Assembly: GCF_900115555.1 (NCBI RefSeq)
Contig: NZ_FOWX01000031.1
Coordinates: forward strand, 1 to 64,000
DNA: 64,000 bases
Direction of reading: 5' to 3'
DNA from: Pseudomonas borbori
GTDB lineage: Bacteria > Pseudomonadota > Gammaproteobacteria > Pseudomonadales > Pseudomonadaceae
A model generated the notes under the pieces. That model searched no databases and was not told the origin of the DNA. It was given only the letters and a program-made list of their open reading frames with translations. Positions 35,761 through 45,053 of this stretch are shown here, one piece after another. The position numbers and the translations under genes are program-made. How positions within the stretch are numbered: position 1 is the first letter of the stretch; each line of letters starts with the position of its first letter.

Positions 35761-37050
35761 TCAGGCCTGCAAGGCGCAGGTCGCCAAATGCTCGGCCAAT
35801 GCCGCCCAGGCGATACTTTGCTGTTCACCCTGGCCCCGTAGCGGCTTGCAACCTACCACTTGCCGGGCCAGTTCGTCTTCACCCATGACCAAGGCGTAAA
35901 GCGCGCCGCTCTTGTCGGCCTTCTTCAGTTGACTCTTGAAACTGCCCGAGCCGGCATTGACCTGCAGACGCAGGGCTGGCAATTGATCGCGCAAGCGTTC
36001 GGCCAGGACCAGGGCAGCCAATTCCGCCGGCTCGCCCAGGGCACAGAGATAGACATCGACCTGCCGGGCGATTGCTGTCGGCACCTTGTCCAGGGTTTCG
36101 ATCAACAACACCAGACGCTCGATGCCCATGGCGAAACCCACGCCCGGCGTCGGCTTGCCGCCCATCTGCTCGACCAGGCCATCGTAGCGACCGCCGGCAC
36201 AGACCGTGCCCTGGGCACCGAGCTGATCGGTCACCCACTCGAACACGGTCTTGCTGTAGTAATCCAGGCCACGCACCAGCTTGGGGTTGATCACATAAGG
36301 AATGCCAGCGGCATCCAGGCGGGCCTTCAGTCCATCGAAATGCAGGCGCGACTCCTCGTCCAGGAAATCCGCCATCTTCGGCGCATCGGCCAGCAGCGCC
36401 TGGGTCTCCGGCGACTTGCTGTCGAGCACGCGCAGCGGGTTGCTGCTCAGGCGCCGGCGGCTGTCCTCGTCGAGCCGCTCGGCACGCGCCGACAGGTACT
36501 CGACCAGGGCCTCGCGGTACACCGCCCGTGCGGCGCTGGTGCCCAGGCTGTTCAGCTCCAGGGTGACCGCGTCGCGAATACCGAGCAGGCCCCACAGGCG
36601 CCAGGTCAGCACGATCAACTCGGCGTCGATATCCGGACCATCGATATTGAAGACTTCCACGCCGATCTGGTGGAACTGGCGGTAACGCCCCTTCTGTGGA
36701 CGCTCATGGCGGAACATCGGCCCGATGTACCAGAGTTTCTGCGTCTGTCCGCCACCGGCCAGACCATGTTCGAGCACGGCCCGCACGCAGGCGGCGGTGC
36801 CTTCGGGGCGCAGGGTCAGGGAGTCGCCGTTGCGATCCTCGAAGGTGTACATCTCTTTTTCGACGATATCGGTCACTTCGCCGATCGAGCGTTTGAACAG
36901 CTCGGTGAACTCGACGATCGGCATGCGCATCTGCCGATAGCCGTAGCCATCGAGCAGACGCGCCACGCTGTCTTCGAAGTAACGCCAAAGCGGGGTCTGC
37001 TCGGGCAGGATGTCGTTCATGCCACGGATGGCTTGCAGGGGCTTGCTCAA
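35761..37050 (-). CDS. hisS: Histidyl-tRNA synthetase
   Basis: HisS charges tRNA-His. The 429-residue class II synthetase has motif 2 (F-R-H-E-R-P-Q-K-G-R-Y-R-Q-F), the histidine motif L-V-R-G-L-D-Y-Y near residue 255, and the C-terminal anticodon-binding domain. It begins at a TTG (37050) with AAGGAA about 5 bases upstream, giving M-S-K-P-L-Q-A-I-R-G. The only nearby ATG is out of frame. Confidence 0.97.
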   Translation of the reverse strand: MSKPLQAIRGMNDILPEQTPLWRYFEDSVARLLDGYGYRQMRMPIVEFTELFKRSIGEVTDIVEKEMYTFEDRNGDSLTLRPEGTAACVRAVLEHGLAGGGQTQKLWYIGPMFRHERPQKGRYRQFHQIGVEVFNIDGPDIDAELIVLTWRLWGLLGIRDAVTLELNSLGTSAARAVYREALVEYLSARAERLDEDSRRRLSSNPLRVLDSKSPETQALLADAPKMADFLDEESRLHFDGLKARLDAAGIPYVINPKLVRGLDYYSKTVFEWVTDQLGAQGTVCAGGRYDGLVEQMGGKPTPGVGFAMGIERLVLLIETLDKVPTAIARQVDVYLCALGEPAELAALVLAERLRDQLPALRLQVNAGSGSFKSQLKKADKSGALYALVMGEDELARQVVGCKPLRGQGEQQSIAWAALAEHLATCALQA

Positions 37051-37067
37051 TTCATTTCCTTAACGGG

Positions 37068-38180
37068 TTAGCTGCGCACGATCAGCGCGGCGTCAGCAGC
37101 GACTTTCTCGGCCGCCTTCTGGCGTATCAGCTTTTCCAGCTCATCCACCAGGTTGTCGTTGTTCAGTTTCTGCGCCGGCTTGCCATCGATATAGATCAGG
37201 TTGCTCGGCGAACCGCCAGTCAGGCCGACGTCCGCTTCCTTGGCTTCGCCCGGACCGTTGACCACACAGCCGATCACCGCGACATCCAGCGGCACCAGCA
37301 GGTCCTCCAGACGGCCTTCGAGGTCGTTCATGGTCTTGACCACATCGAAGTTCTGCCGCGAGCAGCTCGGGCAGGCGATGAAGTTGATCCCGCGCGAACG
37401 CAGGCGCAGCGACTTGAGGATGTCGAAGCCAACCTTGATCTCTTCCACCGGATCGGCGGCCAGGGAGATGCGGATGGTATCGCCAATCCCCTCGGCCAGC
37501 AGCATACCCAGGCCCACCGCCGACTTCACCGTGCCGGAACGCAGGCCGCCGGCCTCGGTGATGCCCAGGTGCAGGGGCTGCTCAATCTGCCTGGACAGCA
37601 GCCGATAGGCCTCCACCGCCATGAACACATCGGAGGCTTTGACACTGACCTTGAAGTCCGGAAAATTCAGGCGATCCAGGTGTTCGACATGGCGTAGCGC
37701 CGACTCGACCAGAGCCTGCGGGGTCGGCTCGCCGTATTTTTTCTGCAGGTCTTTCTCCAGCGAGCCGGCGTTGACCCCGATGCGAATCGGAATACCGCGA
37801 TCGCGGGCGGCCTCGACCACGGCCTTGACCCGGTCGGCACGGCCGATATTGCCCGGATTGATGCGCAGGCAATCGACACCCAGCTCGGCCACCCGCAGGG
37901 CGATCTGGTAATCGAAGTGGATATCCGCCACCAGCGGCAGGCTGACCTGCTGCTTGATCTTGCCAAAGGCTTCGGCGGCGTCCATGTCCGGCACCGAAAT
38001 GCGCACGATATCCGCACCGGCATCTTGCAGGCGACGAACCTGGGCCACTGTTGCGGCCACATCGTTGGTATCGGTATTGGTCATGCTCTGCACGGCGATG
38101 GGGGCGTCGCCACCCACCGGCACCGAGCCGACCCAAATCTTGCGCGTCAGGCGACGCTTGATCGGTGATTCACAATGCAT
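37068..38180 (-). CDS. ispG: 4-hydroxy-3-methylbut-2-enyl diphosphate synthase (flavodoxin)
   Basis: IspG is the 4Fe-4S enzyme of the penultimate step of the MEP isoprenoid pathway. The ATG at 38180 follows GGTGGG by 7 bases and gives 370 residues (M-H-C-E-S-P-I-K-R-R). The TIM barrel is followed by the cluster domain with C-P-S-C near residue 267 and C-V-V-N-G-P-G-E-A near 302. The gene starts right after rodZ. It depends on Fe-S supply, whose operon lies 4 kb away. Confidence 0.96.
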   Translation of the reverse strand: MHCESPIKRRLTRKIWVGSVPVGGDAPIAVQSMTNTDTNDVAATVAQVRRLQDAGADIVRISVPDMDAAEAFGKIKQQVSLPLVADIHFDYQIALRVAELGVDCLRINPGNIGRADRVKAVVEAARDRGIPIRIGVNAGSLEKDLQKKYGEPTPQALVESALRHVEHLDRLNFPDFKVSVKASDVFMAVEAYRLLSRQIEQPLHLGITEAGGLRSGTVKSAVGLGMLLAEGIGDTIRISLAADPVEEIKVGFDILKSLRLRSRGINFIACPSCSRQNFDVVKTMNDLEGRLEDLLVPLDVAVIGCVVNGPGEAKEADVGLTGGSPSNLIYIDGKPAQKLNNDNLVDELEKLIRQKAAEKVAADAALIVRS

Positions 38181-38181
38181 G

Positions 38182-39159
38182 TTACTGCCCACCCAACTTT
38201 ATCCGCGCGGTTTCACCCGTGATATGGGGCGTCACATCGACCGCCTGGCCGTTGTAGCTGACTTGCGCGCCCCGGGCAAAGCCCAGACGCAGCTCCAGCG
38301 GCGCCTTGCCGGCCAGCTGCAATGTCTCGCCCTTGCGCTTGAGCGCACTGAACAGCACCTTGCCATTGGCATCGGTCACTTGCGTCCAGCAGTCGGCGAC
38401 AAAGCTGACATTTACCCTACCCTCACCGGCAACGACGGCCGGCGGCTCGACAATGCCGGCAGGCGCAGGATTGGCGGCCTCTGTAGCGATAGCCGGTTCG
38501 CTCTGCGCCACTTCTGCAGTCGACTCGATCACCGCGACCGCCGCCTGCTCAGCAGAGCTATCCAATTCAGGCGCCGCCGCCTCTTCGACGCTGGTGGGCG
38601 TCAGGCTCAGCTCAGTCGCGCCCTGGGCTGCCAGCACGGCCTGATCCTCGGGTTCATCCAGCGGATGGATTTGCGTCGTGCCATCGGCGCTTTCCACTTC
38701 AAACTGTTCGAGACTGGTAACGGGGGCCTCATCGGCATGCCGCTCGGCCTGCTCTTGCCACCAATAAAAGCCGACACCAGCAAGCACCACCAGCAAGGCA
38801 AAACTGACGAAACGCAGGATGCTTTGCGAATAACGCACCGGCTCTTCGATATGCCCCAGGCTGTGTACATCGCTGCCCACGGCATCGCTGCCCGTGAACT
38901 GATCGAACTCCTGTACCAGACGACTCTGGTCCATGCCCAAAAGCTTTGCATAAGCGCGAACATAGCCACGGGCAAAGGTATTACCCGGCAATTGATCGAA
39001 GCTTCCGGCTTCGATCTGACTCAGGCGCAACGGTGTGAGATTGAGCTGGGCGGCCACTTCATCAACGGCCCAGCCCCTGCTCTCGCGAGCCTCGCGCAGA
39101 GACTCACCGGGGTTGACGCGTCGGGCCGCTACAACTTCAGGATGCGCCGCTTTCATCAT
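38182..39159 (-). CDS. rodZ: Cytoskeletal protein RodZ
   Basis: RodZ links MreB to the elongasome and sets rod shape. The 325-residue protein has an N-terminal HTH_25 domain (L-R-E-A-R-E-S-R-G near residue 21), one membrane helix near residues 110-130 ending F-Y-W-W-Q-E, an Ala/Glu-rich linker, and a C-terminal DUF4115 domain. It starts with an ATGA overlap of the pilF stop. Confidence 0.95.
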   Translation of the reverse strand: MMKAAHPEVVAARRVNPGESLREARESRGWAVDEVAAQLNLTPLRLSQIEAGSFDQLPGNTFARGYVRAYAKLLGMDQSRLVQEFDQFTGSDAVGSDVHSLGHIEEPVRYSQSILRFVSFALLVVLAGVGFYWWQEQAERHADEAPVTSLEQFEVESADGTTQIHPLDEPEDQAVLAAQGATELSLTPTSVEEAAAPELDSSAEQAAVAVIESTAEVAQSEPAIATEAANPAPAGIVEPPAVVAGEGRVNVSFVADCWTQVTDANGKVLFSALKRKGETLQLAGKAPLELRLGFARGAQVSYNGQAVDVTPHITGETARIKLGGQ

Positions 39160-39914
39160 TGCTCCGACCGATATTGCTGATATTCCGGCGTACCGGGATA
39201 AAGACGTTTCAATTGCAGACCCAGACTGGCAGCCGTGTCGCGATCCTCGAAGATGGTCGCCAGGCTCGCGCCAAGCAACAGGCTACGCGCATTCTGCTCG
39301 GCCAGCTGGCTGTAGCTGTCGTAATAGCCGCGCGCCGGCACATATTGCTGCTCCTCGTAGAGCAGCGCGGCCATTTCCAGCAGTGCCCGGGGTTGGCGGC
39401 TATTCAGGCGCAGCGAGCGCTCGAAATAGGCTTTCGCCTGGTCGCGCTGATTGAGCTTGAGAGCCGTCAAACCGAGGTTCTCGAACACCCGGGAACGCTC
39501 GGGGTACATATTGTCCACGGACGCTTGCTGATAATGCTCCAGTGCGTCCTGGTAGCGCCCCTGCTCGAACAGGAAACCACCGTAGTTATTCAACAAGCGG
39601 GCATCGCCACTGCGTTGCGATAGCGCCTTGCGGTAGTGTACATCGGCCAGCTTGTATTCCATTTCCTGCTGGAATACCAGTGCCAGTGCTGCATGCGCAT
39701 CGGCACTGGACGGGTCGAGATCGAGGGCTTTTTGCAGCGGCACCTTGGCCCGCTCGCTGGCGCCTTGCTGCAGATAGCCAATACCCAGCTGGATGTAGGC
39801 ATCACGCGCTTCTTCACGTCCCTTGCCGGTTCTCATCGGGTCGACATCGCCAGTCGACACACAGCCGGCCAACAGGCTGGCAATTAACAAGAACAGCGCT
39901 GTACGCAGGGTCAT
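39156..39914 (-). CDS. pilF: Type IV pilus biogenesis/stability lipoprotein PilF (PilW)
   Basis: PilF is the pilotin that brings the PilQ secretin to the outer membrane. The ATG at 39914 gives 252 residues with a lipoprotein signal (L-L-A-G-C-V-S) and about six TPR units (for example Y-G-G-F-L-F-E-Q-G-R-Y-Q-D-A-L). Its place between rlmN and rodZ is the standard pseudomonad position. Confidence 0.94.
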   Translation of the reverse strand: MTLRTALFLLIASLLAGCVSTGDVDPMRTGKGREEARDAYIQLGIGYLQQGASERAKVPLQKALDLDPSSADAHAALALVFQQEMEYKLADVHYRKALSQRSGDARLLNNYGGFLFEQGRYQDALEHYQQASVDNMYPERSRVFENLGLTALKLNQRDQAKAYFERSLRLNSRQPRALLEMAALLYEEQQYVPARGYYDSYSQLAEQNARSLLLGASLATIFEDRDTAASLGLQLKRLYPGTPEYQQYRSEQ

Positions 39915-39927
39915 GGGAATCCTCTCT

Positions 39928-41091
39928 TCACGTTCGATTGGCGGCGGAACCCGGCGTTTCGGCCACGCCACTTATATCGCGCACTGCAAGCTCACGCACG
40001 GCAATGTAGCGCTCGCTACGGCGGGTACGATCCATCACCTGACCGACCAACTGGCCGCAGGCCGCATCGATGTCTTCGCCGCGCGTGGTGCGCACGGTGA
40101 CATTGTGCCCGGCTTTATGCAGCAGATCCTGAAAACGGCGAATGGCATTGTTGCTCGGCCGTTCGTAACCCGAATGAGGGAAGGGATTAAACGGGATTAA
40201 ATTGATCTTGCAAGGCACATCTTTGAGAAGTGCGATCATCTGCTCAGCATGCTCGGGCTTATCGTTGACGTCCTTGAGCAGGGTGTATTCGATGGTCAGC
40301 ACACGTTTCTCGCCGAGACGCGAGACATAACGCTGGCAGGCCGCCAGCAACATCGCCAGCGGGTACTTCTTGTTGATCGGCACCAACTGGTTGCGCAATT
40401 CATCGTTCGGCGCATGCAGCGACAGCGCCAGGGACACATCGATGACTTCGCCGAGCTTATCGATCATCGGCACCACGCCCGAGGTGGACAGGGTCACCTT
40501 GCGTTTGGAGATGCCATAGCCGAGGTCGTCCATCATTATCTGCATGGCGGCGACCACGTTGTCGAAGTTCAGCAACGGCTCGCCCATGCCCATCATCACC
40601 ACATTGGTGATGGCGCGATCGACCTTGGCCGGCACGCTACCGAACGACTTGTTGGCGATCCACACCTGACCAATCACTTCGGCGGCCGTCAGATCGCTAT
40701 TGAAACCCTGCTTGCCCGTAGAGCAGAAGCTGCAATCCAGGGCGCAACCCGCCTGCGACGAGACACACAGAGTGCCGCGCGAACCTTGCGGGATATACAC
40801 GGTTTCCACACAACTGCCCGACGCCACCCGCACTACCCACTTGCGCGTGCCGTCGGTGGAAATATCTTCGCTGACCACTTCCGGGCCGCGGATTTCAGCG
40901 CAGGTCTTGAGCTTCTCGCGCAAGACCTTGCTGACGTTGCTCATGGCATCGAAATCATCGACGCCAAAGTGGTGAATCCACTTCATCAACTGACCGGCAC
41001 GGAAACGCTTTTCCCCGATGTCCTCGAAGAACTGTTCCATTTCTGCCTGGGTCAGACCCAGTAGATTGATTTTGCCGGTCGCTTCAGTCAT
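39928..41091 (-). CDS. rlmN: Dual-specificity 23S rRNA / tRNA adenine-C2 methyltransferase RlmN
   Basis: RlmN is a radical-SAM enzyme that methylates C2 of A2503 in 23S rRNA and A37 in some tRNAs. The 387-residue protein has the cluster motif C-A-L-D-C-S-F-C near residue 115, M-G-M-G-E-P near 167, and an N-terminal HhH-like domain. It lies 24 bases after ndk. Confidence 0.97.
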   Translation of the reverse strand: MTEATGKINLLGLTQAEMEQFFEDIGEKRFRAGQLMKWIHHFGVDDFDAMSNVSKVLREKLKTCAEIRGPEVVSEDISTDGTRKWVVRVASGSCVETVYIPQGSRGTLCVSSQAGCALDCSFCSTGKQGFNSDLTAAEVIGQVWIANKSFGSVPAKVDRAITNVVMMGMGEPLLNFDNVVAAMQIMMDDLGYGISKRKVTLSTSGVVPMIDKLGEVIDVSLALSLHAPNDELRNQLVPINKKYPLAMLLAACQRYVSRLGEKRVLTIEYTLLKDVNDKPEHAEQMIALLKDVPCKINLIPFNPFPHSGYERPSNNAIRRFQDLLHKAGHNVTVRTTRGEDIDAACGQLVGQVMDRTRRSERYIAVRELAVRDISGVAETPGSAANRT

Positions 41092-41115
41092 GGCTTCACC
41101 CTCGCACGCGTCGCC

Positions 41116-41547
41116 TTAGCGAATGCGCGCGCACACCTCGGTAGCGGAGAAGAAGTAGGCGATTTCGCGAGCGGCGGACGCCTCGGAATCGGAACCATGC
41201 ACCGCGTTCTCGTCGATGGAGACGGCGAAATCGGCGCGAATGGTGCCGGCAGCCGCTTCCTTCGGGTTGGTGGCGCCCATCAGCTCGCGGTTCTTGGCGA
41301 TGGCATCTTCACCTTCCAGCACCTGGACGATGACCGGACCCGAGACCATGAAAGCCACCAGATCCTTGAAGAAGCCGCGTTCGCTGTGCTCGGCATAGAA
41401 ACCGCCAGCTTCGCGCTCGGACAGTTGCACCATCTTCGAGGCGACGATGCGCAGACCGGCTTTTTCGAAACGGCTGACGATCTCGCCGATTACGTTCTTG
41501 GCAACAGCGTCGGGTTTGATGATGGAAAAAGTACGTTGAACAGCCAT
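41116..41547 (-). CDS. ndk: Nucleoside diphosphate kinase
   Basis: Ndk transfers the gamma phosphate between nucleoside triphosphates and diphosphates. The ATG at 41547 gives 143 residues. It has I-I-K-P-D-A-V near residue 9 and the phosphorylated His at 117 in E-N-A-V-H-G-S-D. A terminator separates it from the upstream isc operon, so it probably has its own promoter. Confidence 0.98.
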   Translation of the reverse strand: MAVQRTFSIIKPDAVAKNVIGEIVSRFEKAGLRIVASKMVQLSEREAGGFYAEHSERGFFKDLVAFMVSGPVIVQVLEGEDAIAKNRELMGATNPKEAAAGTIRADFAVSIDENAVHGSDSEASAAREIAYFFSATEVCARIR

Positions 41548-41569
41548 GTGGAACTCCAGAAACGGTGGG

Positions 41570-41607
41570 TAATACGAAAAATTAAACCCGCGGATTATAC
41601 GCGGGTT
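41570..41607 (-). terminator. Rho-independent terminator of the isc operon
   Basis: AACCCGCG and CGCGGGTT form a perfect 8-bp stem with a 7-base loop (41585-41607). The minus strand continues TTTAATTTTTCG. It lies 94 bases past iscX. Confidence 0.75.
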
Positions 41608-41624
41608 AGGGGGAAAGCATAAGG

Positions 41625-41700
41625 GCAGCGCCAAGCCACAAGCCATAAGCCCAAGCAAGAACCAAAGTAAAAACCGCCTCGCCTGCAGCTTATGGCTGCC
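41625..41700. repeat. CAAGC-rich extragenic repeat
   Basis: CAAGCCACAAGCCATAAGCC and nearby CCCAAGC units form a degenerate tandem between iscX and the isc terminator. It is the same kind of spacer repeat as at 2451-2516. Confidence 0.45.
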
Positions 41701-41901
41701 TCACTCCGCCTCTTCGATCCAGGCGGCCTGAATGGCTTCTAGCACTTTCTCGCCACCGCGCTGCGGATCGTCGGAAAAGTCCGGCAAGGCCAACACCCAG
41801 CTATGCAGATCGACGAAATTGACGAAACGCGGGTCGACATCGGGCTTGCTTTCCGCCAACTGGATCGCGATTTCCAGCACATCGGACCATTTGAGGCTCA
41901 T
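41701..41901 (-). CDS. iscX: Fe-S assembly protein IscX
   Basis: IscX (YfhJ) is a small acidic protein that binds IscS and tunes Fe-S assembly. The ATG at 41901 follows AGGAGCAG-like sequence and gives 66 residues: M-S-L-K-W-S-D-V-L then the conserved D-P-R-F-V-N-F-V-D-L-H-S-W-V. It is the last gene of the isc operon, 22 bases after fdx. Confidence 0.96.
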   Translation of the reverse strand: MSLKWSDVLEIAIQLAESKPDVDPRFVNFVDLHSWVLALPDFSDDPQRGGEKVLEAIQAAWIEEAE

Positions 41902-41923
41902 GACCTGCTCCTTTGTCGAATTC

Positions 41924-42262
41924 TCAGTGCCCTTCGGACACTTGATTGATGGTGTACCTGGGAATTTCCACCACCAAGTCCTGCTCGGCCACCACGGCCT
42001 GACAAGACAGCCGCGAATTAGGCTCCAAGCCCCAGGCCTTGTCCAGCATGTCGTCCTCGAGCTCGTCGGAAGGCTCCATGGAGGAGAAGCCCTCACGAAT
42101 CACCACATGACAGGTGGTACAGGCACAGGACTTCTCGCAGGCATGCTCGATGTCGATACCGTTGCGCAGCGCGACGTTGAGCACGGTTTCGCCCGGCTGC
42201 GCTTCGATCACCGCCCCTTCAGGACAGTGCTCGGCGTTGGGCAGAAAGATCACCTGCGGCAT
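41924..42262 (-). CDS. fdx: ISC-type 2Fe-2S ferredoxin
   Basis: Fdx supplies electrons for cluster assembly on IscU. The 112-residue adrenodoxin-like ferredoxin has the cluster ligands in H-A-C-E-K-S-C-A-C-T-T-C and a distal L-S-C-Q. It starts 2 bases after hscA and is certainly co-translated with it. Confidence 0.97.
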   Translation of the reverse strand: MPQVIFLPNAEHCPEGAVIEAQPGETVLNVALRNGIDIEHACEKSCACTTCHVVIREGFSSMEPSDELEDDMLDKAWGLEPNSRLSCQAVVAEQDLVVEIPRYTINQVSEGH

Positions 42263-42264
42263 GC

Positions 42265-44130
42265 TTATTCCTCGATTTCATTAAGACTACGGCCAGCCAA
42301 GGCGGCTTTGACCGTGGCATCCAGGCGACGAGCGGCAAAGGCATCGGTCACCTGGGTCAAACGTTTGGTTTGCTGCTCGATGGCCAGGCCATCGCTGCCT
42401 GTCATCAGCTCGCGCAATTGCTGGATCTGCGCCTCGATCGCCAGACGCTCATCGGCATCCAGCAAACGCTCGCCATCGGCCTGCAAGGCGGCCTCTACCG
42501 CCTCGAGCAGACGCTGGGCATCCACCTGCTGCTCGCGCAACACGCGGGCGACCTTGTCCTCACCGGCATTGCGGAAAGAATCCTGCAACATGCGCGCGAT
42601 TTCGCCATCGGTCAGCCCGTAGGACGGCTTGACCTGGATGCTCGCCTCCACGCCAGAAGCCAGCTCACGGGCCGCCACGCTGAGCAGGCCATCGGCATCG
42701 ACCTGGAACGTCACGCGGATTTTCGCCGCACCGGCGACCATCGGCGGAATGCCGCGCAACTCGAAACGCGCCAGGGAGCGGCAATCGCTGATCAGCTCGC
42801 GCTCGCCCTGCAGCACATGAATCATCATGGCCGTCTGGCCATCCTTGTAGGTGGTGAAGTCCTGAGCCCGCGCCACCGGAATGGTGGTGTTGCGCGGAAT
42901 GACCTTCTCCATCAATCCGCCCATAGTTTCCAGGCCAAGCGACAGCGGAATCACATCCAGCAGCAACAGCTCCTCACCCTCGCCGCGCTTGTTGCCCGCC
43001 AGGGTATCGGCCTGAATCGCGGCACCGATGGCCACCACCTGATCCGGGTCGATATCGGTCAGTGGCTGACGCGCGAACAGCTCAGCCACAGCCTGACGCA
43101 CCCGCGGCACACGAGTCGAACCGCCGACCATGACCACGGCCTCGACTTCTTCCAACTCGATACCGGCATCGCGCACGGCACGCCGACAGGCCTTGAGGCT
43201 GCGGGCCAGCATCGGCTCGATCAACGCCTCGAAGCGCTGACGACTCAACTGCCCTTGCCAGGCGCCATGACTGAGCCGGGCAACGTCGCAGGTGGTCAAG
43301 GCTTCTTTGGCCGCGCAGGCCGCCTGCAGCAGACTGCGTTGCTCGCCGGGGTCGAGATCGGCAGACAAACCGGCCTGCTCGACCATCCAGCCAGCAATCG
43401 CATGATCGAAGTCATCGCCGCCCAGGGCGCTGTCGCCACCGGTGGCCAGCACCTCGAACACACCGCCGGTCAGACGCAGAATGGAGATGTCGAAGGTGCC
43501 GCCACCCAGATCATAAATCGCCACCACGCCCTCGGCATGCTGGTCCAGACCATAGGCCACGGCGGCCGCGGTCGGCTCATTGAGCAGACGCAATACATTC
43601 AGACCGGCCAGACGCGCAGCATCCTTGGTGGCCTGGCGCTGGGCGTCATCGAAGTAAGCCGGGACCGTGATGACCGCACCGACCAACTCGCCCCCCAGGG
43701 CGGCTTCGGCGCGCTGGCGCAGCACCTTGAGGATATCGGCGGACACTTCGACCGGGCTTTTCGGCCCCTGTACGGTCTCGATGAAGGGCATGTGCGACTC
43801 GCCCTCGACAAAGCGATAGGGCAACTGCTCGCCCAACTGCTTGACGTCGGCCAGACCGCGGCCCATCAGGCGCTTGACCGACAGCACGGTATTCAGCGGA
43901 TCGGCCGAGGCGGCCAGCCTGGCGGCCTCGCCGACCTCGACACGATCGGCGTGATAGCGCACCGCCGACGGCAGTATGACCTGCCCCGCGGCATCGGCAA
44001 TCGGCTCGGACAAACCACTGCGCAAGGCAGCGACCAATGAATTTGTGGTACCCAGGTCAATGCCCACGGCCAACCGACGCTGGTGGGGCTGGGGGCTCTG
44101 TCCGGGCTCAGCGATCTGCAGTAAGGCCAT
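42265..44130 (-). CDS. hscA: Fe-S chaperone HscA (Hsp70 family)
   Basis: HscA is the specialised Hsp70 that, with HscB, releases clusters from IscU. The ATG at 44130 gives 621 residues. It has G-I-D-L-G-T-T-N-S near residue 23, the nucleotide-binding I-Y-D-L-G-G-G-T-F-D, and the substrate-binding domain with P-L-S-L-G-L-E-T-M-G-G. The 53-base gap to hscB is the largest within the operon core. Confidence 0.97.
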   Translation of the reverse strand: MALLQIAEPGQSPQPHQRRLAVGIDLGTTNSLVAALRSGLSEPIADAAGQVILPSAVRYHADRVEVGEAARLAASADPLNTVLSVKRLMGRGLADVKQLGEQLPYRFVEGESHMPFIETVQGPKSPVEVSADILKVLRQRAEAALGGELVGAVITVPAYFDDAQRQATKDAARLAGLNVLRLLNEPTAAAVAYGLDQHAEGVVAIYDLGGGTFDISILRLTGGVFEVLATGGDSALGGDDFDHAIAGWMVEQAGLSADLDPGEQRSLLQAACAAKEALTTCDVARLSHGAWQGQLSRQRFEALIEPMLARSLKACRRAVRDAGIELEEVEAVVMVGGSTRVPRVRQAVAELFARQPLTDIDPDQVVAIGAAIQADTLAGNKRGEGEELLLLDVIPLSLGLETMGGLMEKVIPRNTTIPVARAQDFTTYKDGQTAMMIHVLQGERELISDCRSLARFELRGIPPMVAGAAKIRVTFQVDADGLLSVAARELASGVEASIQVKPSYGLTDGEIARMLQDSFRNAGEDKVARVLREQQVDAQRLLEAVEAALQADGERLLDADERLAIEAQIQQLRELMTGSDGLAIEQQTKRLTQVTDAFAARRLDATVKAALAGRSLNEIEE

Positions 44131-44183
44131 GATTAATAAATGCTTATCTGTATAGCAGGCGCGCCAGGTTGGCGCCGCGATGG

Positions 44184-44705
44184 TTAATCGTCGAGGCGCT
44201 CTTCCAGCTGGCGAACCTCGTGGGAAAGCTTGTCGAGAAACTGCATGCGGCGCATCAGGCGCTCGGCCTCTGCGCGACGCAGCGCATCGTCCCAACAAAC
44301 GGCAAAGCGCTCGTTCAACTCATCCTGAGCGATCTTCAGGCGGCGCTTGAACGTCGCCACGCCCTGCAAGTCGGCGCTGTCCTGCAGATCTTCCAATTCT
44401 TCTCGCCAATGCATCTGCTGCAACAGGAAGTCCGGATCTTGCACCGTGACCTCCAGCGGCAATTCAGGCCCACTCAGCGCCAGCAGGTAACGCGCGCGCC
44501 TGGGTGCGCTCTTCAGCGTGCTATAGGCCTCATTGAGGCTGGCCGAATGCTCCAGCGCCAAGCGCTGCTCACGATCGGAGGCATCGGCGAAGCGGTCCGG
44601 ATGGACATTGCGCGCCAGTTCGCGATAACGCACGGCCAGTTGCTCAAGATCCAGACGGAAGCTCGGCTTGAGTTCGAACAGGGCAAAATGACAAGGACTA
44701 CCCAC
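44184..44705 (-). CDS. hscB: Fe-S co-chaperone HscB (J-domain)
   Basis: HscB is the J-protein that brings IscU to HscA. The GTG at 44705 gives 173 residues, the family length, starting (M)-G-S-P-C-H-F-A-L-F. The J-domain signature H-P-D-R-F-A-D is near residue 33, and the C-terminal three-helix IscU-binding part ends L-E-E-R-L-D-D. An ATG at 44756 would put 38 bases inside iscA and adds residues not seen in the family, so I rejected it. Confidence 0.95.
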   Translation of the reverse strand: MGSPCHFALFELKPSFRLDLEQLAVRYRELARNVHPDRFADASDREQRLALEHSASLNEAYSTLKSAPRRARYLLALSGPELPLEVTVQDPDFLLQQMHWREELEDLQDSADLQGVATFKRRLKIAQDELNERFAVCWDDALRRAEAERLMRRMQFLDKLSHEVRQLEERLDD

Positions 44706-44718
44706 TAGGGTCTGACTC

Positions 44719-45042
44719 TCAGATGTTGAAGCTTTCGCCGCAGCCACATTCGCCACGCACGTTGGGATTGTTGAACTTGAAACCTTCGTTCAACCCTTCT
44801 TTGACGAAGTCCAGTTCGGTGCCGTCGAGATACACCAGGCTCTTGGGATCGATGATCACCTTGACCCCGTGAGTCTCGAACACCTGGTCTTCGCTGTCGG
44901 CTGCGTCGACGAACTCCAGCACATAAGCCAGGCCCGAGCAGCCCGTGGTGCGCACACCCAGGCGAATACCCTCACCCTTGCCACGCCCTTCAAGCGAACG
45001 CTGCACATGCTGAGCGGCAGCTTCGGTCATGCTGATAGCCAT
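44719..45042 (-). CDS. iscA: Fe-S assembly A-type carrier IscA
   Basis: IscA is an A-type carrier that passes iron or clusters to target enzymes. AAGGAGG lies 6 bases before the ATG at 45042, which gives 107 residues. The three conserved Cys are C35 (T-T-G-C-S-G) and C99/C101 (G-E-C-G-C-G-E). A TTG two codons earlier is part of the spacer. Confidence 0.97.
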   Translation of the reverse strand: MAISMTEAAAQHVQRSLEGRGKGEGIRLGVRTTGCSGLAYVLEFVDAADSEDQVFETHGVKVIIDPKSLVYLDGTELDFVKEGLNEGFKFNNPNVRGECGCGESFNI

Positions 45043-45053
45043 CGACAACCTCC